Source: Castor canadensis (taxonomy: Eukaryota > Chordata > Mammalia > Rodentia > Castoridae). From it: 64,000 bases of DNA. Below, one piece after another: positions 35,085 through 47,235 of this stretch (position 1 is the first letter of the stretch; each line of letters begins with the position of its first letter). Below the pieces are notes generated by a model. That model did not search any database. It worked only from the letters and a program-made list of their open reading frames with translations, and was not told where the DNA came from. The stretch spans positions 7,753,333 to 7,817,332 of the forward strand of contig NC_133399.1 of assembly GCF_047511655.1 (NCBI RefSeq), given 5' to 3'. The position numbers and the translations under genes are program-made.

Positions 35085-38000
35085 TGCATATATTAAAAAG
35101 ACTGAAAGATCTCAAATCAATGACCTAATGATACATCTCAAACTCCTAGAAAAACAAGAACAAGCAAATCCCAAAACAAATAGAAAGAGAGAAATAATAA
35201 AAATAAGAGCTGAAATCAACGAAATAGAAACCAAAAAACCATACAAAGAATTAATGAAGCAAAAAGTTGGTTCTTTGAAAAAATAAACAAGATCAATAGA
35301 ACCCTGGTAAACCTGACTAGAATGAGGAGAGAAAAAATCCAAATTAGTAGAATCAGGATTGCAAAAGGGGAGATAACAAGAAACACTATGGAAGACCAGG
35401 AAATCATCAGAGACTACTTTGAGAACCTATATTCAAATAAATTTGAAAATCTTAAAGAAATGGATAGATTTCTAGATACATATGAGCATCCAAAACTGAA
35501 CCAAGAAGAAATTAATCACCTGAATAGAACTATAACACAAAATGAAATTGAAGCAGCAATGAAGAGTCTCCCCAAAAAGAAAAGTCCAGGACCTGATGAA
35601 TTCTCTGCTGAATTCTATCAGACCTTTAAAGAAGAACTGGTACCAACCCTCCTTAAACTGTTCCATGAAATAGAAAGGGAAGGAAAACTAACAAACACAC
35701 TTTATAAAGCCAGTATTACACTTATCCCAAAACCAGGCAAAGACACCTCCAAAAAGGAGAACTATAGGCCAATCTCCTTAATGAACATTGATGCAAAAAT
35801 CCTCAACAAAATAATGGCAAACCGAATTCAACAACACATCAAAAAGATTATGCACCACGACCAAGTAGGATTCACCCCAGGGATGCAGGTGTGATTCAAC
35901 ATACAAAAATCAATAAACGTAATAAACCACATTAACAGAAGCAAAGACAAAAACCACTTGATCATCTCAATAGATGCAGAAAAAGTCTGTGATAAGATCC
36001 AACACCATTACATGATAAAGCTCTAGAAAACTAGGAATAGAAGGAAAGTACCTCAACATTATAAAAGCTATATATGACAAACCTACAGCCAGCATTATAC
36101 TTAACGGAGAAAAACTGAAACCATTCCCTTTAAAATCAGGAACCAGACAAGGATGCCCACTATCTCCACTCCTATTCAACATACTACTGGAATTCCTAGC
36201 CAGAGCAATTAGGCAAGAAGAAGGAATAAAAGGAATACAAATAGGTAAAGAAACTCAAAAAAAATTCCTATTTGCAGACGACATGATCCTATACCTTAAA
36301 GACCCAAAAAACTCTACTCAGAAGCTTCTACACATCATCAATAGCTATAGCAAGGTAGCAGGATATAAAATCAACATAGAAAAATCATTAGCATTTCCAT
36401 ACACTAACAATGAGCAAACTGAAAAAGAATGTATGAAAACAATTCCATTTACAATAGCCTCAAAAAGAATCAACTACCTAGGTGTAAACCTAACAAAAGA
36501 TGTGAAAGACCTCTACAAGGAAAACTATACACTTCTGAAGAAAGAGATTGAGGAAGACTATAGAAAGTGGAGAGATCTCTCATGCTCATAGATTGGTAGA
36601 ATCAACATAGTAAAAATGTCTATACTCCCAAAAGTAATCTACATGTTTAATGCAATTCCCATAAAAATTCCAATGACATTCATTAAAGAGATCAAAAAAT
36701 CTACCATGAAATTTATATGGAAACACAAGAGGCCACGAATAGCCAAGGCAAAACTCAGTCAAAAGAACAATGCAGGAGGTATCACAATACCTGACTTCAA
36801 ACTATATTACAAAGCAATAACAATAAAAACAGCATGGTACTGGCACAAAAACAGACATGAAGACCAGTGGAACAGAATAGAGGATCTACATATGAAGCCA
36901 CACAACTATGAGCAACTTATCTTTGACAAAGGAGCTAAAAATATATGATGGAGAAATAGCAGCCTCTTCAACAAAAACTGCTGGGAAAACTGGTTAGCAG
37001 TCTGCAAAAACCTGAAACTAGATCCATATATATCACCCTATACCAATATTAACTCAAAATGGATCAAGGATCTTAATATCAGACCACAAACACTAAAGTT
37101 GATACAGGAAAGAGTAGGAAATACTCTGGACTTAGTAGGTATAGGTAAGAACTTTCTCAATGAAACCCCAGCTGCACAGCAGCTAAGAGATAGTATAGAT
37201 AAATGGGACCTCATAAAGCTAAAAAGCTTCTGTTCATCAAAAGAAATGGTCTCTAAACTGAAGAGAACACCCACAGAGTGGGAGAAAATATTTGCCAACT
37301 ATACATCAGACAAAGGACTGATAACCAGAATATGTAGGGAACTTAAAAAACTAAATTCTCCCAAAACTAATGAACCAATAAAGAAATGGGCAAGTGAACT
37401 AAACAGAACTTTCTCAAAAGACGAAATTCAAATGGCTAAAAAACATATGAAAAAATGCTCACCATCTCTAGCAATAAAGCAAATGCAAATTAAAACCACA
37501 CTAAGATTCCAACTCACCCCTTTTAGAATAGCCATCATTAGCAACACCACCAACAGGTGTTGGTGAGGATGAGGGGGAAAATGAACCCGCTTACACTGTT
37601 GGTGGGAATGTAAACTAGTACAACCATTCTGGAAAAAAATTTGGAGGCTATTTAAAAAGCTAGACATTGATCTACCATTTGATCCAGCAATACCACTCTT
37701 AGGGATATACCCAAAAGAATGTGACACAGGTTACTCCAGAGGCACCTGCACACCCATGTTTATTGTGGCACTATTCACAATAGCCAAGTTATGGAAACAG
37801 CCAAGATGCCCCACCACCGACGAATGGATTAAGAAAATGTGGTATCTATACACAATGGTATTTTATGCAGCCATGAAATAGAACGAAATGTTATCATTCG
37901 CTGGTAAATGGATGGAATTGGAGAACATCATTCTGAGTCAGGTTAGACAGGACCAAAAGACCAAAAATCATATGTTCTCCCTCATATGTGGACATTAGAT

Positions 38001-38500
38001 CAAGGGCAAACACAACAATGGGATTGGACTTTGAGCACATGATAAAAGCTAGAGCACACAAGGGAGGGGTGAGGATAGGTAAGACACCTAAAAAACTAGC
38101 TAGCATTTGTTGCCCTTAACGCAGAGAAACTAAAGCAGATACCTTAAAAGCAACTAAGGCCAATAGGAAAAGGGGACCAGGAACTAGAGAAAAGGTGAGA
38201 TCAAAAAGAATTAACCTAGAAGGTAACACACACGATAGGAAATTAATGTGAGTCAACTCCCTGTATAGCTAACCTTATCTCAACCAGCAAAAACCCTTGT
38301 TCCTTCCTATTATAGCTTATACTCTCTCTACAGCAAAATTAGAAATAAGGGCAAAATAGTTTCTGCTGGGTATTGAGGGGGTAGGGGGGAGAGGGAGGGG
38401 GCAGAGTGGGTGGTAAGGGAGGGGGTGGGGGCAGGGGGGAGAAATGACCCAAGCCTTGTATGCACATATGAATAATAAAATAAAATAAAATAAATTTTAA
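35085..38500 (+). mobile_element. L1-C: 5'-truncated LINE-1 inside L1-A
   Basis: The insertion starts in the ORF2 linker (TGCATATATTAAAAAGACTG, aligned to L1-B about 29190) and ends in an A/T-rich tail at 38500. A perfect 16-bp TSD AAAAACATACATGAAG occurs at 35069-35084 and 38501-38516. The ORF2 remnant is open at 35322-35894, 36283-36591, 36616-36948 and 37099-37566, with stops and small indels between (for example GTGTGA at about 35890 and TCATAG near 36590). The FADD motif is kept at about 36272-36283. It retains the 9-nt GACACAGGT-type segment at about 37722, unlike B and D. It is intermediate in age. Confidence 0.96.
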
Positions 38501-38516
38501 AAAAACATACATGAAG

Positions 38517-39607
38517 ACCAGTGGAACAGAATAGAGGACCAAGATATGAAGCCACACAAGTATAACCAACTTGTCTTTGACAAAGGCACTAAAAATATAC
38601 GATGTCGAAAAGACAACCTCTTCAACAAGAACTGCTGGGAAAACTGGTTAGCAGTCTGCAAAAAACTGAAACTACATCCATGTATATCACCCTATACCAA
38701 TATTAACTCAAAATGGATCAAGGATCGTAATATCAGACCACAAACACTAAAGTTGGTACAGGAAAGAGTAGGAAATACTCTGGAGTTAGTAGGTATAGGT
38801 AAGAACTTTCTCAGTGGAACCCCACCAGCACAGCAACTAAGAGAGAACGTAGATAAATGGGACTTCATAAAACTAAAAAGCTTCTGCTTAACAAAAGAAA
38901 TGGTCTCTAAACTGAAGAGACCACCATCAAAGTGGGAGAAAATGTGTGCCAGCTCCACATCAAAGGACTGACAACCAGAATATATAGGGAACTTAAAAAA
39001 CTAAATTCTCCCAAGATTAATGAACCAATAAAGAAATGGGCAAGTGAACTAAACAGAACCTTCTCAAAAGAAGAAATTCAAAAGGCCAAAAAAAATGCTC
39101 ACCATCTCTAGCAATAAAGGAAATGCAAATTTAAACCACATTAAGATTCCACCTCACCCCTGTTAGAATAGCCATCATTAGCAACACCACGAAAAACAGG
39201 TGTTGGCGAGGATGCGGGGAAAAAGGAACCCTCTTAAACTGCTGGTGGGAATGTAAACTAGTACAACCACTGTGAAAAAAAATTGGAGGCTACTTAAAAA
39301 TCTAAACATTGATCTACCATATGATCCAGCAATACCATGCTTAGGGATATACCCAAAAGACTGTGACACAGGTTACTCCAGAGGCACCTGCACACCCATG
39401 TTTATTGCAGCTCTATTCACAATAGCCAAGTTATGGAAACAGCCAAGATGCCCCACCACTGACAAATGGATCAAGAAAATGTGGTATTTATACACAATGG
39501 AATTTTATGCAACCATGAAGAAGAATGAAATGTTATCATTCACTGGTAAATGGATGGAATTGGAGAACATCATTCTGAGTGAGGTTAGCCAGTCACAAAA
39601 GACCTAA
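38517..39607 (+). pseudogene. L1-A ORF2 block 3: C-terminal region
   Basis: This is the continuation of L1-A ORF2 after L1-C. It covers the region from [16 protein letters not shown] to the C-terminus, with the Cys-rich stretch near 39200-39250. Open pieces are 38546-38971 and 39272-39607. Frameshifts near 38965 and 39085 and a TGA in the Cys-rich region (39273-39275 on the original frame) inactivate it. The TAA near 39605 corresponds to the ORF2 end. Confidence 0.9.
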
Positions 39608-40094
39608 AATCATATGTTCTCCCTCATATGCGGACATTAGATCAAGGGTAAACACAACTTGAGGCGAGAGCACACAAGGGACGTATGAGGGTAGGTAAGA
39701 CACCTAAGAAACTAGATGGCATTTTTTGCCCTCAATGCAGAGAAACTAAAGCAGATACTCTGGGGCAACTGAGGCCAATAGGAGAGGGGGAGCAGGAACT
39801 AGAGAAAAAGTTAGATCAACAAGAATTAACTTAAAAAGTAACACACATGTACAGGAAATCAATGCAAGTCCACTCCCTGTATAGCTACCCTTATCTCAAC
39901 TAGCAAAAACCCTTGACCCTTCCTATTATTGCTTATACTCTCTCTTCAACTTAATTAGAGATAAGGGCAAAATAGTTTCTGCTGGGTAGTAAGGGGGTTG
40001 AGGGGTAAGGGAGAGGGTGTGGGAAGGGGGGAGAAATGACCCAAAAATTGTATGCACATATGAATAAAATAAAAATTTTTTTAAAGGTGAGTTT

Positions 40095-40533
40095 CTTGCT
40101 AATTGGGTGTGGGAATTGTTGCTGGGCGCCAAGGAAGAAAGGAATCTCTGTCCGCACCTTCTTATGGTTTGTTCTGGGAGGCTACAGGAGCTGGCATGAT
40201 GTTATAATGGGGGCTCAGCGGTCTGCTGAACCTCAATGTTATTCAATGAGCCAGCGAGAGGCATAGACAAGACGTTTGGAGGCGGTGATGTGTGAAGTGA
40301 GACCTAAAGAATGTGCAGTTAGGATTCACATGAGGCAGACAAGTGAATAAGTGGGTTCTGGGATGAGATGACGTGGAGTGCAAAGAACCAGGGTCACAGA
40401 GCCCCATTGTGTTCAGGTCCATCAGGTCTGGACAGTAGAAAATTGCTGAGGGAGCTTTTGGACATGAAGGCAGATAGGTGAGAGGACAAGGTCATGAATG
40501 ACCATGAAGGGCACTTGTACAGTTTCTTCTTGG
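40095..40533. other. Unassigned sequence after the L1 nest
   Basis: This is the continuation of the pre-insertion site of L1-A. No coding motif or repeat was recognised. Confidence 0.35.
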
Positions 40534-40615
40534 GCTGGTGGAGTGGCTCATGTGCTAAAGAACCTGCCTAGCAACTGTGAGCCTTGAGTTCAATCTGTGC
40601 ACTGTCAAAAAACAG
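40534..40615 (+). repeat. tRNA-like SINE monomer, sense
   Basis: GGGCTGGTGGAGTGGCTCATGTGCTAAAG...GAGTTCAATCTGTGC with an A-rich end. Confidence 0.7.
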
Positions 40616-40689
40616 TTTATTACTCTGGCAGTAGGAAATCATAAATATTTTTGAATGTATGACCCAGAAACTGAACAATATTCAACCAC

Positions 40690-40866
40690 GTGGTCACAAT
40701 CATGGGAAGCATCATGGTTCAAGGCCAGCCTAAGCAAGTAGATCCAGAGACCCCATACCCAAAATAACCAGAGCAAAGTGGACTGGAGTTGTGGCTCAAG
40801 TGGTAACCGCCTGTTTTGCAAGTGGGAATACCTGATTTCAAACCCTGTTCTCACTGAAAAAAAATG
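40690..40866 (+). repeat. Dimeric SINE, sense, 5'-truncated
   Basis: A first-monomer tail (GGTTCAAGGCCAGCCTAAGC...AGACCCCATACCC) joins a tRNA-like monomer (GTTGTGGCTCAAGTGGTAACC) and a run of A. Confidence 0.7.
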
Positions 40867-40894
40867 AACCATAAAAATTCAATGTACAATTCTA

Positions 40895-41076
40895 ACTGAC
40901 TCGGGAGGCAGAAATCAGGAGGATCATGGGTCAGAGCCAGCAGTGGGCAAATAGTTCTTGAGAACCTACTTCCAAAAAAAATCACAAAGTAGGCTGCAGA
41001 GTGGCTCAAGTGGGAAGTGTGCCTGCATAGCAAACATGGGTACAGAGTTCAAATGTCAGTGCCACCACAAAAAATT
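40895..41076 (+). repeat. Dimeric SINE, sense
   Basis: CTCGGGAGGCAGAAATCAGGAGGATCATGG head part, then GCAGAGTGGCTCAAGTGGGAAG...GAGTTCAAATGTCAGTGCCACC. It lies immediately outside the ERV LTR at 41084. Confidence 0.75.
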
Positions 41077-41083
41077 CATTATG

Positions 41084-41455
41084 TGCTAGAAATGAATATC
41101 CCAATTAAGGACACGGAACAAAGAACTGTTTCAGCAATGCAAAATTTTTCTTCTGGCCAGAAGGGTGGCAGCCTGCATAGGGGCAAAATCAGCACAAAGG
41201 GAGGCAAGCAGTCCATTCCTCCTTCTATGCCTGATGCAAAGGCCTCTTGACCTACATTCGCCCAGATCAAAAGTTCACACTCTTCCCGACCAGCTGAAAT
41301 TCTATACCTACTTGTGGGAATTGTTAAGATACACAGTGTAGTGGGCAATTCTCGTGGGCAGAGGGGGCTCAGCAGGAATCCAGACAAAGAAACCAGAAAC
41401 ACAGGCAATTAAAATGATGACATACACTTTGACAGAAAAGAGGTATTTTCTCACA
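41084..41455 (-). repeat. ERV 3' LTR (minus orientation)
   Basis: It runs from TGTGAGAAAATACC (minus-strand start at 41455) to ...CTAGCA (end at 41084), about 372 bp. It aligns by eye along its whole length with 49302-49666; shared blocks include AGATCAAAAGTTCACACTCT and GCTGAAATTCTATACCTACT. I see no AATAAA in it. Confidence 0.9.
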
Positions 41456-41459
41456 ATTC

Positions 41460-43440
41460 AGCATTTTACTTTGTATACATTTCTTCAAATTCTTTTTAAC
41501 TTCTGTTGGCTTTCTATTTCAGCTGTGCTTAACAACAGCTGGTGTGACACAGGAGTTGGTTTCGCTAGAACAGTTTCTATAAGTCCAATTGTCAATCCTC
41601 GTATACAGGGAAAAATACAGCACCCAATTAAGGTTAGGGCCCCAAATACAACCATGAGGGATGTTAAAATTGCGGGCACTATTCCCTTCCATTTTCCAAA
41701 CCATTGTTCTAACCAGTCACTAAAGGGGCCACTTATTCCCGAATTCTTTACTAGTACATTCAACAGGGCTGTGAGGCCCTGGACAGCTTTGGGTATAGTT
41801 CCATCTGCGGGTGTATGATTAGGGATGTATGTACAACACTCTCCCCCAGTTAGTACACATACTCCCCCTTTTTATGCGAGAATCATGTCCAGAGCCATTC
41901 AGTTTTCCCATGCCACTTTACTAGTGGGCTCTAGTTGTTCTGCAATTCCCTATATTGCATCTCGGGTGTAATTAACAAACCTCTGCTGATTAAAGTAGAT
42001 GTAATTAATCCAGTCTACATTTTTATTGATGGCACACACCAAAATAATGCTGACTCAAAGCATGCAGCTACTTGATTTCTGACTTTGAATTCATCAGGAA
42101 CTCCTCGTGGGACCCAATAGCATCTATAGAAATGTGAGAGTCAAATGGCCCCCAAGGGAAGCAAGACCCTGCTTCTATTTTCTCCTAGTCAAAGAGGGTT
42201 TAGAGTTTCAAAATGCCAAGGTCAAATGGATAGACAATGGGACTAAAGTACAAGTCCCACTCCATTTGACCAGAAGAACCTCACGTAAGGGTCCACCACA
42301 ATACCACCAGATGACTGCCTTGGCAACAGCTAGAGCAGTTTTATTAGCTACCTCTTCAAAGGCTTGGCCTTCACTGCACCCTGAGACATTCCTCAGAAAC
42401 TCCAATTTCATACCTGGAGAGGCATGAGGTGTATTTACAGTTTTGAAATACTCTAAACTCTGGAAGTCTGACCGGCTGAGGTGTCCTTAGCCTTTCAGGG
42501 TCATCAATCGAGGGGAACAGTAGTGACAATGTCCAGCAAAACCTATTGCCCAGGCTGTCCTTTCTTAGATAGAGCAATCATATAGACAATTTCATCAGGG
42601 TCTGTGATTCATCCCAGAGGAAAAGGGACAACTCGGGGTTCTGGTCTCCTGACTGTACATGCAGAACAATCCATTTTATTTAATGTGTGGACAGAATAGT
42701 TGATCCATTCCAACCAGGCATTTACTTCTCCATAACCCAGATCAATGGCTATAGTTTGTCTTAAGTCTTTGACGTCCACTATAGTTACTCCCGCTTGATT
42801 ATGGTGGAGTTTGGGAGGTAAGGTTGGGAGCAGAACATTAGGGGGTGTGATGGTAGTGAGTTCTAGGAGTAATTCTGAAAAAATTGTACCCATTGGGTTC
42901 TTATATGCATTATGTCCATATTTTCTGAAGAGAGATGGCTTGGTGGACATAGAGGAAGGATCACTGATAATTAGCATAAAGGAGTTACACTGAAGATGTT
43001 GACAGGTGGGAGGGGGCGTGGCCCTACAGATTTGCATCTTTGGCAGTATGTTCCCAAAAGGGGTGACTTGTATACCTAGAATGCCATGAAGCCGTTTGTG
43101 CAGCACCCCCTTTTGGGTTTTTTCTTCATCCCACATCACCCCAACTAGCATATGGAGATCAATGTATTGACTAGTGGGATTATCCCGACAGGAACGGGGT
43201 GTGGGGGGCACATACACATATACCTATCTAAGCCCTGAATATAATGTAGATTTCTAAGATCACCACAGGGGATGGCAAGACATGCATCAAACTTGACAGT
43301 TATATGAGTGGAAGCCCTTGGAACGTTAATAGTGGTTATGCCATCCCCTAAATGGAAAGGAAAGGAAACAACAGTCCCATTAAAGTCTTTTCAAAGTTAC
43401 TTTTGTCTTGCCAGGTTTTGAAGACCCAGCCCAATGCTCC
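41460..43440 (-). pseudogene. ERV env, broken
   Basis: The envelope gene would encode surface and transmembrane subunits. The surface-subunit remnant is open at 43217-42609 (202 codons). The transmembrane part includes a CX6CC motif near 41850, typical of gammaretroviral TM, with a stop codon a few codons upstream at about 41873. It is followed by a frame at 41763-41485 holding a hydrophobic anchor of about 25 residues and a short cytoplasmic tail. Several stops lie between 42600 and 41900. It is non-functional. The start near 43440 is approximate. Confidence 0.8.
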
Positions 43441-46400
43441 CCCTGGGGTGCTTGCTTTATTCAAGTGTAGTGGGTCCATCCTCTTTCAGAGGTACACACT
43501 GCTGTCTCAGCAGTGAGTGGCACCTGGTATGGCCCTACCGGGATGGTTCAAGCTTCTCTCTGCTGTAGGTTTTGACCAGGAGGTAATCTCTGGGCTGATG
43601 TGGGTGTGCTGGGAACTCACATGGTGGGCCTGAGCCAGTAATCTTTAATACCTAAGGGATGACAAGACTGAGGAAAGACCAAGTACATGGTTTTGGAGGA
43701 ACTGGTCTTTGGTTTTAAAGGAGGGGAGGCCTGAGGGCTAAGTAAGGTAACCCATATAACATCTCATGAGGAGAAACTCCTATATCTTTTTGGGGAGCTG
43801 TTCTGATCTGATGCAAGGCAAGTGCTAGCCATTTTCATTCAGGGCAGCCTGGTCTCTGGAACTATTGTGGTTAATTGTCTCTTTAAGGTCTGGTTCATCC
43901 TTTCAACTTCCTGAGGAAGAGGGATGTCACGGGGTAAGATATTCCCATTTGAGGCTTAGTGCCTTGTTAATTCCTTAACTATACTGGCTGTGAAGTGGCT
44001 CCCGTTATCTGAATCTACATTTTCAACAAGTCCAAATGGATGAATTATGTTATCCAAAAGTACTTTAACCACTCCTTTTGCAGTGGCACTTGATAAAGAT
44101 ACAGCCTCGACCCAATTGATTAAATGGTACACTATGACCAGTAAATATTTCAAATGGCCCACATGGGGTAACTCTGTATGATCTACCTGAATAGTATGGA
44201 AAGGCCATAATCCTGCACTTTTTCCTCCCAGAATTTGTCCTCTAAGAACCTGCTTTATTAACTTTTCTGCAAGTTAAACAACTCTCAATAACCTGCGTTG
44301 CCAAGGTATAGATTTCTGGGTTACATAAAAACCCTGAGAATAGCATCACATATGGCGTGGGTTCCCCAATAGCTTCCCTGGTGTAATTGGGTCATCACTT
44401 CTCTCATAGGGGTTTAGAAAGCAGTTCTCTTCCATCTGGGAGAAGCCATTTCCCTTCTGGGGTTTGGGAAGCACCTAACTTCTCCGGTTGGATGATCTAT
44501 GAGGGAGTGAAGATGGGGTCCATGGGTGGTGCCTGGATAATGGGCGTGAGATGGAACATTTGGAGTTCCGGATGGAAGGCAACAACCTTTACAGCCTTAT
44601 CAGCCAAATTGTTTCCCTGAGCCTCTGGGGAGTTTCCCCATTGCTGTCCTGGGACATAGACTATTGCAATTTCTTCAGAAAGCATGAGACCCTCTAGCAG
44701 GTAACAATCCATTTCTTGGGGATTAGATCCTGTCCTTTACTGTTAATTAATCCCCTTTCTGCCCATTCTTCCCAAAGGTGTGTACTACCCCAAATGCAAA
44801 CTTAGAATCTGTGTAGATGCTTCCTTCCTTGCCCTTTAAGGACTTTAGGGCCTGATTCAATGCAAACAATTCACAGGACTGGGCTAGCAGCTATTAGGGA
44901 ATCGTCCTCACTCCATACCCTTTACTTTTCTCCATCCACCACTGAATACCCATTGTATCTTTTTCCCTGGATGGTTTTAGAACCATCTATAAACAATTTA
45001 TATCCATCCAGAAAGGTAGTCTCGCTGAGGTCTGGTCTGACCTTTGTCTGATAGTCAATAATATCTAAGCAACAATGTTCCATGGGATCTTGTGTTGATC
45101 CTCCTAATAGAAACTCAGCTGCACTGAGATAATTCTCAGCAATCAGAGTCTGACCATCCCTTTCTAGTAGGATAGCCTCATATTTTAAAATTCTGCAATC
45201 TCTTAACCATCTTCCCACCCTCTGTTGAAGAATAACCCTGACTGTTAGATATCCACCAAAGATCAGCTTTCTACTTTCTTCTGTTACAGGCTGGTGTCAA
45301 GGGTCCTTGCCTTCACTAGCCAAAGAATTGGCCAGTGTGGCAGTGAATTGACTCATGAGACCACAAGGTCAGCACAGGAGTAGGATTTATTAGAGAGCAC
45401 TACAGTGGAGCCTGGAAACCGGTGGCTCACTGTTGTTTACATGGAGGGGTTTTTATTTGGTCCTTTTTGTTGGGGAGGGGAGTTAGGAGTCAAGAGTGGC
45501 GTGGTCTCAATAACAACACACTCTGTTGGGGAGGGGAGTTGGGAGTCAGCGATGGAGTGGTCTTTTAACATTTCTCTGCAGGAACATATACACAGTTCTG
45601 TGAAAGCCTGCTGCTTATCAGCCTTGTGGCATTTTGAGGCATCCCCAGGGGGCCATAACTTGTTAATCCACATGTCCCTTTACAGCATGTAGGGCTCACA
45701 TCTCACTCACAGGGGATGGGGCACTGGCTCATTTTTGTCTTCTGACCCAACACTTCATTCATTCATTCAATAAGGCTGTGGCTGCTACTGCCTGGATGCA
45801 TTCTAGCCATCCTCATGTGGCAGGATCAAGAATTTTGGACAGATAAGCCATAGGCTGTTTCTTCCCTCCATGGTTCTGGGCAAGGACTTCCAAGGCTTTT
45901 CCCTTAGCTACACTAACAAAGAGCTGCAAGGATCTCTCCATAGAGGGTAGAGCTAACACGGGGATGATGACCAGAGACTCTTTCAGGTTTCTGTTATCAG
46001 AATTTCCTCTGGCTCCCACACTAAGGGATCAGGCTCCTCTTCTAGCAGTTTGGGATATAATGTTTTGGTTTTAAGAGCACAGGATTCCATCCAAAGCCTA
46101 CAATATCCAATCAATTCTAAGAATTTTTGAAGTTCCCTCTTAGTTAGAGGGCCCAGTCTACAGTTCCCTTTACTGATCATGTGACCCAGATATCTCACCT
46201 CTTCCTCTACAGACTGTAATTCAGTTTTTGAAATCCTTAGTCCTTGGTGACCCAGGAAATGCAGATGATTGACTGTGACATCAGTCACCTCTTTTTCAAC
46301 AAGTCCAAACAACAGAAGATCACCTACATATTGTAAGAAACTTCTCTACGGAGGGAGGGCAAATGCTTCCAGAACTTGTTCTGAAGTTTCAAGAATCAGT

Positions 46401-47235
46401 GTCCACCTATATTGTTGTCCTGCCAATCTGGGGGTCCTCCCATTCAAATGCAAAGATGTCCCTACTTACCTCCACTAGAGGGCAGGCCCAGAATGCATCT
46501 TTTCAATCTACCACAGTCAACCATTGGTGATGAATGGGACAGGATCCTGCAGAGAATACAGGGATTTGAGACTACAGGGTGTCTGCTGTGAACTATTTGG
46601 ATGATAGCCCTGAGATCCTGGACTAGCTGATAAGATACATCTGATTTCCTTACTAGTAGGGTAGGAGTGTTAAAGGGGGACATGCAAGGTTCCAGAAGGC
46701 CATCCTTTAACAATCCCTCAATTATGTGTTTTAGACCTATTCTCCCTTCTAGAGGAATGGGGTGTTGGCTCCTCTACACTTTTATATTGGGGCTTTTTAG
46801 GTCACTATGGATTGGGGAAATTCGTAATCCCTCTCTATTTTCCTCTTTAGCCCAAACCTGGGGAAGAATTTGGCTGTCAATATTCAGTCCTCAAATCTAA
46901 AGAAATCTCAAAATTCTTTTTAGCCACTTTTATTCCTATGCCCAATTTAAACATTAACTCCCTTCCCAACAGGTTGGTTCCAGCCTCAGGTACTAAATGA
47001 AGGCTGATCCACTTACTCTATCTTGGAAGTTCACTTGAGTGCACTCAAAAAGATACTGAATTCCTCTCCCTATACCCTGCAAGTTGAGAGCCATTGTGGA
47101 GAAAGGGAGACCTCTCCACATATGAGTGATGATCAAGCCAGCCCAGAGTCCACCAGAAATGTGATCTCCTTTCCTTTGGGTCTTAACTTTTAAGTTTATC
47201 AAGGGTTCTCCATAAAACCCACCCATATGAAAGAA
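43441..47235 (-). pseudogene. ERV pro-pol, broken, split by a second LTR
   Basis: Order on the minus strand follows. Protease-like sequence is at 47226-46993 but lacks a clear DTGA active site. RT: 46713-46462 has the SPFNTP and VQDLR motifs, and the catalytic box is YVGD instead of YVDD at 46330-46319; thumb and connection lie at 46312-45755. RNase H: 45218-44497, with LFIDGSK and GNNLADKAVK. Integrase: 44162-43956, where the first catalytic Asp is Tyr (44127-44129) and the second sits in DSDNGSHFTA. The frame is broken in many places, and an LTR interrupts it at 45295-45752. Boundaries with gag and env are approximate. Confidence 0.88.
45295..45752 (-). mobile_element. Solo LTR of a different family, inserted in ERV pol
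   Basis: Pol homology stops at about 45753 (after ATALLNE) and resumes at about 45294 (TEESRKLIFGGYLTV). The intervening 458 bp starts TGTTGGGTCAGAAG and ends CTTGACA on the minus strand, the TG...CA form of an LTR. It carries AATAAA on the minus strand (45391-45386) in a plausible R-region context. It shares no sequence with the LTRs of the host ERV. I could not find a matching flanking duplication (CTGG versus CTTC), so the exact ends are uncertain. Confidence 0.7.

Larger units (their letters stand above)
22688..40082 (+). mobile_element. L1-A: full-length old LINE-1 hosting two later L1 insertions
   Basis: The element starts with TATTCCAAGATGGCAGC and ends in an A/T-rich tail at about 40082. 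A 12-bp duplication AAAGGTGAGTTT flanks it at 22676-22687 and 40083-40094. Removing L1-B and L1-C, with one TSD copy each, leaves about 6.9 kb, the size of a full-length mammalian L1. Order is 5'UTR 22688-24075, ORF1 remnant 24076-25276, ORF2 in three blocks, then 3'UTR 39608-40082. Both ORFs carry several stops and indels. CpGs of the 5'UTR are largely lost, so it is the oldest layer. Confidence 0.95.

Noticed and set aside
41079..41408. 109-codon minus-strand frame at the edge of the ERV
   Set aside because: It lies in the LTR, and the matching stretch of the other LTR (49132-49395) gives a similar chance frame.
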